DNA from: Aspidapion aeneum
Lineage: Eukaryota > Arthropoda > Insecta > Coleoptera > Brentidae
Assembly: GCA_963576565.1 (NCBI GenBank)
Contig: OY755042.1
Location: forward strand, 102,666,185 to 102,730,184
DNA: 64,000 nucleotides
Direction: 5' to 3'
The notes under the pieces were generated by a model that saw nothing but the letters and a program-made list of their open reading frames with translations, did not search any database and had not been told where the DNA came from. The position numbers and the translations under genes are program-made. This document shows, in pieces, positions 54,245 to 64,000 of the stretch (within the stretch, counting starts at the first letter, position 1; each line of letters begins with the position of its first letter).

Positions 54245-55735
54245 GTTTTAAAATTTTTTTCTATTGTTATATCATAGTTCCTATCAGTCTGCTAAAGTTC
54301 AGCTCTCTAGCGTTTTGGGAAGTGGACAATGCTACTTTTACATAACTTTACATGTATAGGGGAGGAAAGTAAATTAGAATTTTGGGGTTTTCGATTTTTC
54401 CAAGAGTTTGCTCATAATTTCTATCAGTCTGTCAATTTTCAGCTGTGTAGCATGTCTGGAAGTGCAGTAGAATTTTGATGATCTATACATGAGTGAGTGG
54501 TTGGCAATTTCGACGTTTTTTGAATTTTCGTAAGTACTTTACTACTTTATGAAAGTCCATAAAACTTGAACGGGTTGTTAACTTTATGAAGATCTACGAC
54601 TGTGCAAAGTTTGAGTTTCGTGGCTCATTCCGAAGTAGAGTTTTAGATAGGTCAAATGTGGTCTGAAATGTCAAAAAAAAAGATAGTACAGCAAATTGCG
54701 CGGACTTGGCGGGGCACTGCCGTGTCGCCAGATTATCTCTCTTTTGTTCCGCCACTGGTACTCTCATTAAATATGGCCCGCTTTCAGGCCACCTGAGGTT
54801 TTATTCAGAAATCTTATTAAGCAAGGGTTAAAGAACAATATATTAAACCTTTTTTAGCACAGCAACTTTATAAACACACGCGCCCGCCCGTCAAGAATTA
54901 AAAAACATTAAAGATAATAAATTATAAATATACAACGGTAATTCTAGAACAAAACTTTAAGGGTGGTGAAACGATTATCGTAAATAAGCTTACAAAAATC
55001 AAGCGAAAAGGAAGAACTATTTGCACAGGAAAAATTATTACATAAAATATTTGCAAAGAAAAAAGCGCACATAGTAAAACAGACAACAAGGAAGTCATAC
55101 AAAGGAATTGTTGACTTATGCAAAACCATAATGAAATAAATTTAATTCTTTAGATCCATCCAAAAAGAGGGAAGTATAACATATATCGAAAATATCATAA
55201 AATCTATGGGCACGGCCGGCAGTGCCTCGCCAAGTTCGCGCTGCCGTACCATCTTTTCTTGAAACATTTCAGCCCATATTTGACCTATCTAAAACTCTAC
55301 TTCGGACTGAGCTACGAATCTCAAACTTTCACACACAGTCGTAGATCTTCATAGAATTAACCACGCCTCCAAGTTTCATGGGCTTCCATGGAGTAGTAAA
55401 GTAGTTACGAAATTTCACTGACTCACTCACTCATGTATAGATCATCAAAGTTCTACTGTACTTCCAGACATGCTACAAAGCTAAAATTTGGCCTTCGAAC
55501 ATTAATGTTCTAAGAATTTGGCAGAAACAAACCCTTGAAAAAAATCAAAAAGCCCCAAATATCTGATTTACTCCCCTCCCCTATACATATAAAATTATGT
55601 AAAAGTAACACTGCCCACTTCCAGAAATGCTAGAGAGCTGAGCTTTTGCAGGCTGATAGGAACTATGACAAAACTATAGGAAAAAATTAAAACACCCCAA
55701 AATTCTAATTTACTTTCCTAAAAAAAAATTAAAAA
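54245..55735. repeat. Inverted pair of repeat T (copies 2 and 3)
   Basis: T2 (+, about 54245-54730) and T3 (-, about 55205-55735) face each other across about 475 bp. Both include 'ctataca tgagtgagtg'-type and 'ggcggggcactgc' sequence. The centre has 'cacacgcgcccgcccgtcaa' at 54876 and a minus-strand frame of 61 codons with no similarity. Confidence 0.75.
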
Positions 55736-55851
55736 ACCTCAAAATTTTGAGTAAGGCATTGCAAAAGTTTTCAACAAAATTCCGCATATTTTACTACTTT
55801 AAAAATTAAATATTATCCAATTCCTTTAAAAAAGAAGTGAAATCATAACAA

Positions 55852-55997
55852 AGACATTTCATGTAAAAAAAAAGCCAAGTACGCGAAAATGGCATTCCGT
55901 AAAAAGAATTGAGATAAAAGTAAAGCCAAGTTCTCCAATACAAATTTCAATATGAAAGGTTCTTACTACTTAGTAAATGTTTTTCTAAACTTGGCTA
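55852..55997 (+). mobile_element. Element R, half copy
   Basis: 'agacatttcatgtaaaaaaa' ... 'gtaaaaagaattgagata' ... 'aaatgtttttctaaacttgg'. Matches the left arm of 61511-61850. Confidence 0.7.
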
Positions 55998-57480
55998 TAA
56001 CTATATAACTATTTTTTTTACCTATAACCGGAATAAACCAGTACAAACTGTCTCTTTCCAAATGCTTCATGAATTTTTCTGGGGTAGGAACTCCTGGCAT
56101 GCCTGCCAATCTATCTATTTATATGTTTTTTGGCATTACTGACGTCATTTTATGTTATCAGTCTGGTCAAGTTTTTTTGTTATTTGTTTGTCTTGAAATT
56201 ATCGAGATTGTTTCAAATTATCTCGTTGCAAGAAAAATCGCAAAAATTACTATTTGCTTCACGATCGGTCGTGCGCCAGTTACGTCATTGACAATAAGCC
56301 ACTGAAATACAGCATTTGCGTTCCGATTTTATTAGATAGTTTAAGTTGTGCTACGTATCTTTTTTCGTAAAACTGCACGTTAAGCGCTCTACGTTTTGTT
56401 CCACATTTGAGTTTAAGTTAAATGTTTTTACGTTACCATAACAACTCTACTAATAGCAGAGAATATGGAATTCGGCACTGTGTTTCTTTGATATTACAAT
56501 TTTGTTTTTTGTCTTTTCAACTACAGTAGGAATATGTTTGCAAAGAATCGATTGTACTGGAAGCGGAAATTATCGTCTAGGCCTTATTTTTCGATCGGTC
56601 AATCAACCAATTCTATTCTTTGGTAACCTTAAGGTGCCCGCAGACTGCCGTAAGCTAACGTAAATACGTAAGCTCCTAACGTGACCTTGTCGACGGTGTG
56701 ACGAAGTGCGCTTGCGTAACTGTCAAATCTCATGCTTAGGTAAAAATACGTAGCACCACTTAAACTATCTATTCTTTCTATCCAAGCGGTCTACCCAAAT
56801 ACGTTAGAGAATAAATATGAGGCATAACCTTGCATTCTCACACGCGATACTTGAAGCCAGGACCCCTATTTAATTCTTAATGCTCCTTTTTCGGGTAGAC
56901 AGTATTTTGGTTACTACGTATGCGTCAGTTTTGGTAGTTTTGGAACATACTCCGTTACGTCACTACATTATTTGCCAATTGTCAAATGTTTAGGGTTATG
57001 TCTATTATTTTTTCTAAAAACTAGTTGATTGGGTGAAAATTTATCAAATTGTGGATTAAAATGGTAGTTTTTGTAAAATTAATTCTGCAGATTTATTGTG
57101 GACACCATAAAGAGTGTTTAATGACATCTATAAACCACTCAACATTATTAACAAATAATAATAAAAAATATACGTAGTTACCTATGGAATGGAACTCCCT
57201 TACTTCTTCCAGAAAGTTATCCACAAACCGCACATGTTTTAAATGAAATATTTCCCATTTTTCGCAGAAAAAAACATAATTTTACCCGACAAACGCAAAA
57301 CACCGCAAAATGTCAATATGGCCTCCACCCACATAGCAGCTGTGTCTCTACATGACAAAACACACGCATACGCACTTGAAAATTCGCATCCGTGAATTTA
57401 AATTTGCCATTGTTTCCAAAGCCAGCTATGAGAGCTTCAGTTTTCGATTCTTTGAACATGTATTTATGCTATAACGTATT
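55998..57480. other. Longest stretch without recognised repeats
   Basis: Some GC-richer islands (56640-56720, 57340-57400) but no frame longer than 78 codons and no similarity noticed. Could hold host non-coding sequence. Nothing is claimed. Confidence 0.35.
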
Positions 57481-57484
57481 TGGC

Positions 57485-57935
57485 TCACACGTAATGTAAT
57501 GTAATGTATGAATCGGTTTCACAACGTTCTACGTCGTCCGATACCCAATCTCCACTCGTTTCTGTTTGCCCATAATTCATCATCTAGGCCTCTTATTCTT
57601 ATTTCACTGTCTATTCCTTCTCTCCAGCTTCTCCTTGGCCGTCCTCGTTTTCTTCGGCCAGTTGGTTTCCATTGTAGATGTCCGTACCACACCAGTTGTT
57701 TTGTTCAAATATCATCCACTAAAGTACGTTCACCCACTGTCATAAATTCTCTTATTCTTTGATTTGTAACTCTTTCTTCTTCTATCCTTGGACTGAATTC
57801 GCTGCCCGATATTTAAGATTAAATCCTGTTTCGTTCCACCGATACACATATTCTCTGTCTTATTGAGATTAACCTCTAGTCCCCACTTATTGTACTCTTC
57901 TATTAGTTTTAAGTAAAAATAACTAGTAAATTTAT
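57485..57935 (-). pseudogene. Non-LTR retrotransposon 3' end (RTE-type), another family
   Basis: Minus-strand pieces: EYNKWGLEVNLNKTENMCIG (about 57840-57900), the post-YADD region of the RT, then a deletion, then PTGRRKRGRPRRSWREGI and GLDDELWANRNEWRLG, RRRT (57520-57665), the conserved basic C-terminus of RTE-type ORFs. It ends with a short repeated 'attacattacattac' tail (about 57490-57505), as expected for RTE 3' ends. Frames do not join, so it is dead. Confidence 0.75.
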
Positions 57936-58186
57936 TTAAAATGTGCATTACTATATTATATGACAATATATTCATCTTGTTTTAATAACTTATTCCCCAA
58001 AAAATTAATAAAGTTCTCTTTTTGCCTATACAAAAATATATAGATAAAGAAATGTTTAGAAATTTTTGGCTATATTTTAGCAATGAACAATGATTTTAGT
58101 GTAACACAGTGCAGACAGCGCCAGCCGGCTCGTATCAATACAACGTCGTAGTGTCAGTCAGTAAAAAAAAATTCGGGTTGTCGCGC

Positions 58187-58248
58187 CTAGAGTCCCTGTA
58201 TGTGACAGATATTGGCGGAATAATATCTGTCACATACAGGGACTCTAG
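58187..58248. repeat. Perfect 27-bp hairpin
   Basis: Arms 58187-58213 ('ctagagtccctgtatgtgac'...) and 58222-58248 are exact complements with an 8-nt spacer (ggcggaat). Both sides carry 'tcgcgcc'. Not obviously part of another repeat in the window. Confidence 0.9.
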
Positions 58249-58273
58249 TCGCGCCCAAATGTTTACCCACAAG

Positions 58274-58500
58274 CAGTGGCGTCTGCTACAGGAAGGATTT
58301 CTTTAAAAAAAGGTAAATCTTCCCTTACGACATGATTATCCAGTTCTTTTTATTATCTGTGCTTAACATCAAGCGATTAATTGGGGGAACTTTTTTAGCG
58401 TAAATAATTAAAAGCCGGCAGCGCCGCGCGGGGCAAGGTTCAATTTCACCCGTTCTTCAGCGGGTTATGGGTGGATGTTCTCGAGCGGGGGCGGGAGAAA
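58274..58500 (+). mobile_element. hAT-like end S, copy 2
   Basis: Starts 'cagtggcgtctgctacagg', then 'aaatcttcccttacgacatg' and 'gccggcagcgccgcgcgggg', matching 50134-50420 after a gap near the tip. Confidence 0.6.
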
Positions 58501-58514
58501 TGTGTGTTTTAGTT

Positions 58515-58690
58515 CAAGTCGGCGATCATCATCGTGTGGAAACGTCCGTTGGCCTTCTACACGATGCCGGTTCTATTCTCAGTGAAGACGTATGGGTTTG
58601 TTTTGATTTGGGCTATGTCAGTAGTAAACAGCATTGCCGGTCGCGTGTCATTGTTTTTGTTATCGTTTGTTTATAAAGTGGAAATAAATA
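58515..58690. repeat. Dispersed repeat K, copy 2
   Basis: Matches 10915-11060 with insertions ('gcgatcatcatcgtgtgg' ... 'gtcgcgtgtcattgttt'). The two overlapping frames (58467, 58534) show no recognised similarity. Confidence 0.5.
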
Positions 58691-58969
58691 CCATCAATTA
58701 CATAATTTACTGTGCAAATTTAAAAACGTTGACGTATGAACTTCGATTACAAACAAAATCTTTAGGGCCACATAGACCGGACCTAAAAATCCTAAAAATT
58801 AACCAAAATTTTAGTGCAAGTAATAAAAAAATTTACGATGCTGAAAACTGGTTGTGCGGTTGTTAAAAACGAAATGCTTTTTTTTGCTTTATTTGTCTTA
58901 TTATGAACAATCCACAGTGATCCTGCGTGGGTGGCAAAAGGAATGTGTGATCTCTAGCACTTTAGTAAA

Positions 58970-59399
58970 AAGTTAAAGACACAAAGTAAGTGCTACTTAT
59001 TTAATTAACCACATAGAATTTTCTATGCTAGGCAAGACTGATATTAGATGCCAATTGAATAGTGCCTATAGGCAAAACATTACCGAACATAATAAATGTG
59101 GCAAAAAAATAGACATATACTTAGTAGGTTAATAGACTGTTTAAAATTCTGTGGGATTTTTAAGGTTACTCTACGGGGCCATGATGAGTCTGAAACTGGT
59201 GCTAATCCAAGCACTTTGCGCATGTAAAGAAGGGCGAATAGAGTTTATCTATAAACAAATAAACTAAAAATTACACTAAGGAGCTGCTTGTTTGTAAAAT
59301 GCTAAAAAAATTGTTTAGGTAAGTTATTTTATCTCCTTTTCCATGCGATATAAATTTCTTCCCCCCCACCCCAATTTATAAGGTCATCAGCCGCCACTG
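58970..59399 (-). mobile_element. hAT-like element end Q, copy 2
   Basis: Inverse copy of 43544-43971, ending at 59399 with the complement of 'cagtggcggctgatgacc'. Both copies preserve 'ccatgatgagtctgaaactg' and 'gcgcatgtaaagaagggcga'. Confidence 0.65.
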
Positions 59400-59543
59400 C
59401 CAACAAGTCATTAAAAAACATACCTACTACCATGTTTTTAATTTAATTTTTTTTCAAAGGAACATACCAATGCCCACCTAAATTCCGCCATGAAATGACA
59501 CAAAATTTAAGATGCTGGATCGGTCACGGATCCATTACATTTT

Positions 59544-60386
59544 TAGCTCACACATATACTATACTATAGTAGTGTGAGCTATGGTGATCCTAATTTTTTC
59601 GAGAAAAAAAAAAGTTGCTCCGATTTCAAAAATTTTTATATATCTTTGCGTTTCAGAAGATTTTGAAACTTTTTTGTTGCGCCGTCTGTCTGTCTGTCTG
59701 TATGTCTGTCTGTCTGTATGTCTGTAACGACCAACGCGCATAACTCAAAAACCGCTTGGCCGATTTTAATGAAATTTGGTACCTAGGCTGGGTTTTGGGC
59801 CGAGATGGTCCCATTTAAAAATGAACAAAATCCACCAAACACAAAACAAATAAAAGATTAGATTTCAAAAATTAGAGTTTAAGTGAAAACATGGCGTGTG
59901 TGATATCAAACGAAAGGTAATTGAGTCTGGAGTTAAACAAAATACATTTTAATTTATTTAAAAAAAAGGGTGGGGGTATATTTCAAAAATTAGAGTTTAA
60001 GTGAAAATATGGCGTGTGTGATATCAAACGAAAGGTAATTGAGTCCGGAGTTTAACAAAACACATTTTAGTTTTTGTTTTTTTAAGGGTGGGGGTAGATT
60101 TCAAAAATTTGAGTTTAAGTCAAAACATGGCTTGTGTGGTATCAAACAAAAGGTAATTGAGTCCGGAGTTTAACAAAACACATTTTAGTTTTTGTTTTTT
60201 TAAGGGTGGGGGTAGATTTCAAAAATTTGAGTTTAACTCAAAACATGGCTTGTGTGGTATCAAACAAAAGGTAATTTAGTCTGGAGTTGAATAAAATATA
60301 TTTTAGTTTTTAGTTATATTAGCTCACACGTACACTATAACTATAGTACCTAGTGTGAGCTTAGGGGCCCATATATTGGCAGAGTA
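59544..60386 (-). mobile_element. Element Y copy 2: hairpin-bounded minisatellite
   Basis: Inverse orientation to 16901-17409. Hairpins at 59546-59582 and 60318-60360. Four units of about 118 bp (ggtaatt anchors at 59916, 60034, 60152, 60271). An extra segment absent from copy 1 holds 'tctgtctgtctgtatgtctg' and 'ggccgattttaatgaaattt', a motif common in insect non-autonomous elements. The 60-codon minus-strand frame is repeat-derived. Confidence 0.75.
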
Positions 60387-60475
60387 TTTGAATCGTGGCC
60401 TCTCGCAAAGGTGTCTCCATGCGGTATAATTATCTTTTGACTATCTTATTGTTTTGTAGACAGTGGAAATAAACT

Positions 60476-60800
60476 TTAGTGGCGCCGGCCGTCGTTCGAC
60501 GGTGGACGCTTGCGTAAGGTCGTCACGACGCCCCAAATGCTCCTGTGAACCTCCGTTTTGAACTTGTAGATTCTGTGCGATCGCTCGATTCGACAGCAGC
60601 AGCGTACAATCAGCCTGCTGGATCGCACGTGCACACACACACAGGCACACAGAGTTTCTTCTCGACATTTTATCTCGAGTTTCCCGCGCTTGCACGACGT
60701 TTTGACCCAGTGTGCACTCGGTGGTTTGTAACTGACTTTTTGCACTCTTTGCCTAAGTGGAGAGTTGTTAATATAATTTTTTGCGCGAGATAATTTTTGG
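60476..60800. promoter_or_regulatory. GC-richer CpG-containing stretch, possible 5'UTR/promoter
   Basis: Much GC-richer than its surroundings, with frequent CpG ('gcgccggccgtcgttcgacg', 'gcgatcgctcgattcgac'). Frames of 82-89 codons exist on both strands but none resembles a known protein. It may be the promoter or first exon of a host gene that continues elsewhere, or a GC-rich repeat. No TATA box or start site was identified. Confidence 0.25.
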
Positions 60801-60959
60801 ACTTTTGAGGTAGATAATATGATGTAAAAGTTTGGAATAGTTTTGAAAGGTAAGATATTAATAAATATAAGCTAAATTTTGTATTCCTAGGGGAAGAAAC
60901 TCTCATAGAGAAGATTTTTTCGTACAAAAAAATTTGTTAAATACACTGTCACGATTTTA

Positions 60960-61100
60960 AAGGTAGAGGTTTGAAATAGTTTTAAAAGGTAGGGAGATAT
61001 TATTAAATCATAACAAAAACATTTTAAATACCAAATTGCAAATAATGTAAGGACCTAAAACCATAAACAACAAGTGAAATTAAAGAAAGAAAAATCCGAA
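60960..61100. other. AT-rich spacer
   Basis: Contains 'aaattgcaaataatgtaagg', a near copy of part of the adjacent minus-strand tRNA-like sequence. No gene. Confidence 0.3.
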
Positions 61101-61106
61101 AAAAGT

Positions 61107-61180
61107 TGTCTACGGCCGGACTTGAACCCGTCCTTGCATTATTTGCAATTCGGTATTTGAGAATTATATTGGCTATTGGC
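61107..61180 (-). tRNA. Degenerate tRNA-like sequence (minus strand)
   Basis: On the minus strand 'ggttcaagtcc' (61118-61128) fits the B box / T-arm, followed by 'ggccgtagacaac' and a T-run terminator. The 5' half does not fold into a good acceptor and D-arm, so it is probably a pseudogene or a fragment of a tRNA-derived repeat. Confidence 0.3.
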
Positions 61181-61401
61181 AATCGCTCAATGCGAATTTT
61201 AACACACGAAAAAGGTGATCTCATGTTTCCAGACGTTGATATTTTACGTCTAATTTTGAGTTTTCCATACCTTTGACAATGGGAAAGAAGAATTATAGAA
61301 ATCAGTTGCTTGGTCGAGTTAATGCCCTGAGAGTTTCTCGTTCTTGTATTAAGACCCCACACACATTCATAGATAGAAGTTTTCCGAAAATGTATGTATC
61401 G

Positions 61402-61473
61402 TCTTTGGCGGCTTAATGGGAGAGCGTTTGCGTACGTAGCAAGAGATTCCGGGTTCGAGTCCCGGCCGAAGCC
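61402..61473 (+). tRNA. tRNA-like sequence, anticodon position ACG
   Basis: 72 nt folding by hand into a cloverleaf: acceptor 'tctttgg'/'ccgaagc' (one mismatch at the first pair), D-stem gct/agc, anticodon stem tttgc/gcaag with loop gtacgta, T-arm ccggg-ttcgagt-cccgg. B box ggttcgagtcc is perfect. A run of eight T follows at once (61477), as for RNA polymerase III. Position 37 is T instead of a purine and the 1-72 pair is missing, so it may be a tRNA pseudogene or a tRNA-derived repeat. If real, ACG would read Arg codons. Confidence 0.45.
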
Positions 61474-61510
61474 ACCTTTTTTTTGATTTGTCTTTCTTTA
61501 ATTTAAAATG

Positions 61511-61850
61511 TTAAAAACATTTCATGTGAAAAAAGCCAAGAAGGCAAAAATTGTGTTTCGTAAAAATAATTGAGATAAAGGTATAGCCAAGTTCTCCAAT
61601 ACACATTTCAAAATAAAAGGTGGTTACTAGTTTGGAAATGTTTATTTAAACTTTGCTATTACAGCCAAATTTATTGTTTATATCCAATTTAGCACTGTGC
61701 CTTATAGTCAGTTTACAGCCGTAATAGCCAAGTTTAAAAAACATTTGTAAACTAGTAAAAACCTTTTTATTTTGACATTTGTTTTGGAGAACTTGGCTAT
61801 ACTCAATTCTTTTTACGGAATACCTTTTTCGCGTCCTTGGCTTTTTTAAG
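61511..61850. mobile_element. Element R copy 2, palindromic
   Basis: The left arm (61511-61665: 'catttcatgtgaaaaaagcc', 'gccaagttctccaataca') is mirrored by the right arm (61725-61848: 'ttggagaacttggctatact', 'cgcgtccttggcttttttaa'). The centre includes 'ccaatttagcactgtgcc'. This is the full hairpin form of the family. Confidence 0.8.
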
Positions 61851-62711
61851 TAAATTGTTTTTTATATGATTTCGCTCGTTTTTTAAAAGATTTTAGTTTT
61901 AAAGTAGTAAAATATGCAAAATATATATTTAAAAACTTTTGCAATGCCTTATTCCGATAGCTTTTATTTTTTCAATTTTTCTTTTGAGATGAAAAGTTTC
62001 TATTTCTATCAATTTGTGCTTGGTAAAGGGGAATTTAGAGTTTTTTTTAAAGAACTGGTCTATAATTTCTGCCAGTTTGCCAAATCCCAGCTTTCTATCT
62101 CCTCTGGAAGCGGGCAATAATAGTTTTACATAACTTAATATATACATATGTATGTATATGGGAGGCAAGTAAATTAAAATTTCATGGTTTTTAATTTTTT
62201 TTTCATAGTTTTATGAGTCTGCCAAATCTCAGCTCTCTAGCGTTTCAGAAAGTAAGCAATGTTACTTTTATATAATTTAACATGTATAGGGGAGCAAAAT
62301 TAACAAAAAAAATTATCAAAAAGAACGGCGTCTATCCTTTTTCCGCGAAAATCGTCTTAGAGGTTGCTTTTACCATTATTTTTGCCCACAAACGCGCAAT
62401 TTCAAATGTCGCAGCCAAAATTTCTTCTAATTTTAACAACAAGCACATTTATTCTTATTTTTAACCTAGAAGTGACAATGTTCAGGCCGAAAATAAATAA
62501 CTCTAACTTACCTAGCAAACCAAAAAAGTTCATAACTTTCAAGAAATGTTTAGAATTAAAATTAACACTGTTTTACAAGCTATGCTGTCTCAAACATTAC
62601 CACGGCAATCGAGAACCTCAAAGTAAAATACTAGGTCAAGCTTAGCACAATATGTTTCCTCCCTTTGCGTTCATAGCTGAAACGAGTTTGAAGATTTAAT
62701 TTAAAAAAATT
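61851..62711. other. Intergenic with partial repeat T
   Basis: About 62030-62300 carries degraded repeat T phrases ('ctgccaaatctcagctctct', 'acatgtataggggagc'). Frames up to 93 codons have no similarity. Nothing else recognised. Confidence 0.35.
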
Positions 62712-63999
62712 CAATAAGAAACACCCAACTGCTAAATTTACTTGTAACTTCTAGTCGCAGTTGAGTACAAAATATAGGTATACCTATAATGTACGACATG
62801 CTTCAACTTTTAGTTTTGATGCCCAAAGCGCACTTACGAAATTTATACAGTTTTGTATTTTCATGAATCGGGTTATTGGGCAATTTCGTACTCAACTGCG
62901 ACTAGTAGTTACAAGTAAATTTAGCATTTGGGTTTTTTTTTTATTTCTAACTTTTAGGTTTAATTCTTATTCAGCCTTATAAATAGCACTATGCATTTAC
63001 AATACATTTACCATTACCCAAGAAGTACGTGTAGTTTTTCTACGGACGCGAACAGTGTTACCTTTCATTGAGTGAAGGTAGGGGAGGAGAGAGGTAGGGG
63101 GGAAGTAGTAAAATTGTGTGGAAAAAATCTTAAAGCGTGTGCCGAAAGAATTTTTGAAATCGCTCTAAATTTGTGTAAGGTATTGCTACAACTATTGCTA
63201 ATAAGAAGGGTGGGAAGAAGAGAGGTAGAGGAAGGGGAAAACTTGTAAAATGATGTTGGAAAAAAGGTCTTAAAGCGTATATAGAAAGAATTCTTAATAT
63301 CGTTCTATATTTGTGAAAGGTATAGCTAAAACTATTACTAATAAGGAGGGAGAGGAAAAGAGAGGGAGGAGTAAACTAGTAAAATGATGTTGAAAAAACG
63401 TCTTCAAGCGTGTGCAGAAAGAACTTCGCTTTATATTTGTAAAAGTTATAGCTACAACTATTACTAATAGGGATGGCGGGGAGGAGAGAGGGACAGGCGG
63501 AAAGGAGAGAGAAAGAGGCGGGGGGGGGGGGACTAGTAAACTGGTGTTGGAAAAAAAATCTGAAAGCGTATGCAGAAAGAATTTTTGAAATTGCTCTTTA
63601 ATAAAACTATGCGAATATGGTTTTTGAATAGGGTGGGGGAAATGACAGAAGGGGAGATGGGTGGGAGTAGGGAGAACTGCAAAGTAACTACAGCAAATTA
63701 GAGGACATTTGCAATAGGTAATCAAAGGAATTTCTATAAAATCGTCCGAAATTTAGATAATTTGTATGCCTTAAACCCTACATCATGTGACAAAATGGCG
63801 TCTGAAGACCGCCATGTTGATTCCTGTTTAAAAAAATATAACCCATAGCACCTTCGAGATCAGTTGCAATTCAACGACACCTTTTTTGTCAAAATCGGTT
63901 TAGCCGTTTAGCCTCTAGTGTGACAGAAACATATTTAGTTACATACATACAACAATCGAAAAACATTACCCTTCCTTTCGCCGTGCTGCAGTTGGGTAA
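62712..63999 (-). mobile_element. Element X copy 2 with minisatellite
   Basis: Inverse copy of 14478-15690. It begins 'acacccaactgctaaattt' and ends with the complement of 'cccaactgcagcacggcga' at the window edge. Four purine-rich units (anchors 'gcagaaagaa' near 63130, 63270, 63410, 63575) and a G-run of 10 near 63521. The 143-codon minus-strand frame (63294-63725) is the minisatellite translated and is not a gene. Confidence 0.75.
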
Positions 64000-64000
64000 A

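Noticed and set aside
52889..54757. Possible 1.9-kb hAT element with tips 'cagtggtggaac' and complement of 'gttccgccactg'
   Set aside because: The 8-bp flanks (actctttc and gtactctc) do not match and the TIR similarity is only about 12 bases.
58187..58248. Pre-microRNA interpretation of the hairpin
   Set aside because: The stem is perfectly paired with a short loop, without the bulges and flanking stem expected. A palindrome or TE remnant is more likely.
63294..63725. 143-codon minus-strand frame rich in Ser/Pro
   Set aside because: Translation of the pyrimidine-rich minisatellite in element X. No domain resemblance, and the same block at 14722 gives different frames.

Overview
The window is AT-rich eukaryotic DNA, most likely from a repeat-laden insect genome. 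The evidence is a multi-exon insect-type neutral lipase gene with large introns, a BEL/Pao LTR retrotransposon, RTE-like non-LTR remnants ending in GATA-type short repeats, many hAT and Tc1/mariner-type MITEs, and the 'ACACCCTGTAT' element tips common in insect intergenic DNA. A beetle-like genome is plausible, but the order cannot be fixed from the sequence alone.

Region 1 (1-20,120) carries the one convincing host gene. It is a pancreatic-lipase-family gene on the + strand with exons at 4297-4529, 7504-7685, 11227-11365, 15707-15852 and 19824-20047. The splice phases close perfectly and give 307 codons plus stop. The Ser-Asp-His triad is present as GHSLG, GLDTAG and NHDRA. A signal-peptide exon is not visible. 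The introns are almost wholly built from MITEs, fold-backs and retrotransposon debris, and TE ends supply the pyrimidine tracts before exons 2 and 4.

Region 2 (20,120-27,180) is transposon debris. It holds a frameshifted piggyBac C-terminus, a Tc1/mariner-type transposase fragment, an RTE reverse-transcriptase pseudogene split by a MITE, and a TA-flanked MITE nested in a larger TA-flanked element.

Region 3 (27,187-35,093) is a complete BEL/Pao element on the minus strand. It has two 709-bp LTRs with no difference that I can see, a 5-bp target duplication (ccatg), a polypurine tract, one uninterrupted 1763-codon Gag-Pol frame and a triple 95-bp tandem repeat in its leader. It looks like a recent insertion.

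Region 4 (35,094-64,000) has no recognisable host gene. It is a mosaic of hAT-type elements, several with perfect 8-bp duplications and one only 22 bp long. It also holds a 2-kb long-TIR element carrying a CXC-domain ORF remnant, RTE copies, a 5'-truncated R1/jockey-like tail nested in an RTE copy, a Tigger/pogo deletion derivative, several fold-backs, a perfect 27-bp hairpin and a pair of tRNA-like sequences. A GC-richer stretch near 60.48-60.75 kb is the only promoter or 5'UTR-like candidate. I found no CRISPR array, operon or rRNA.
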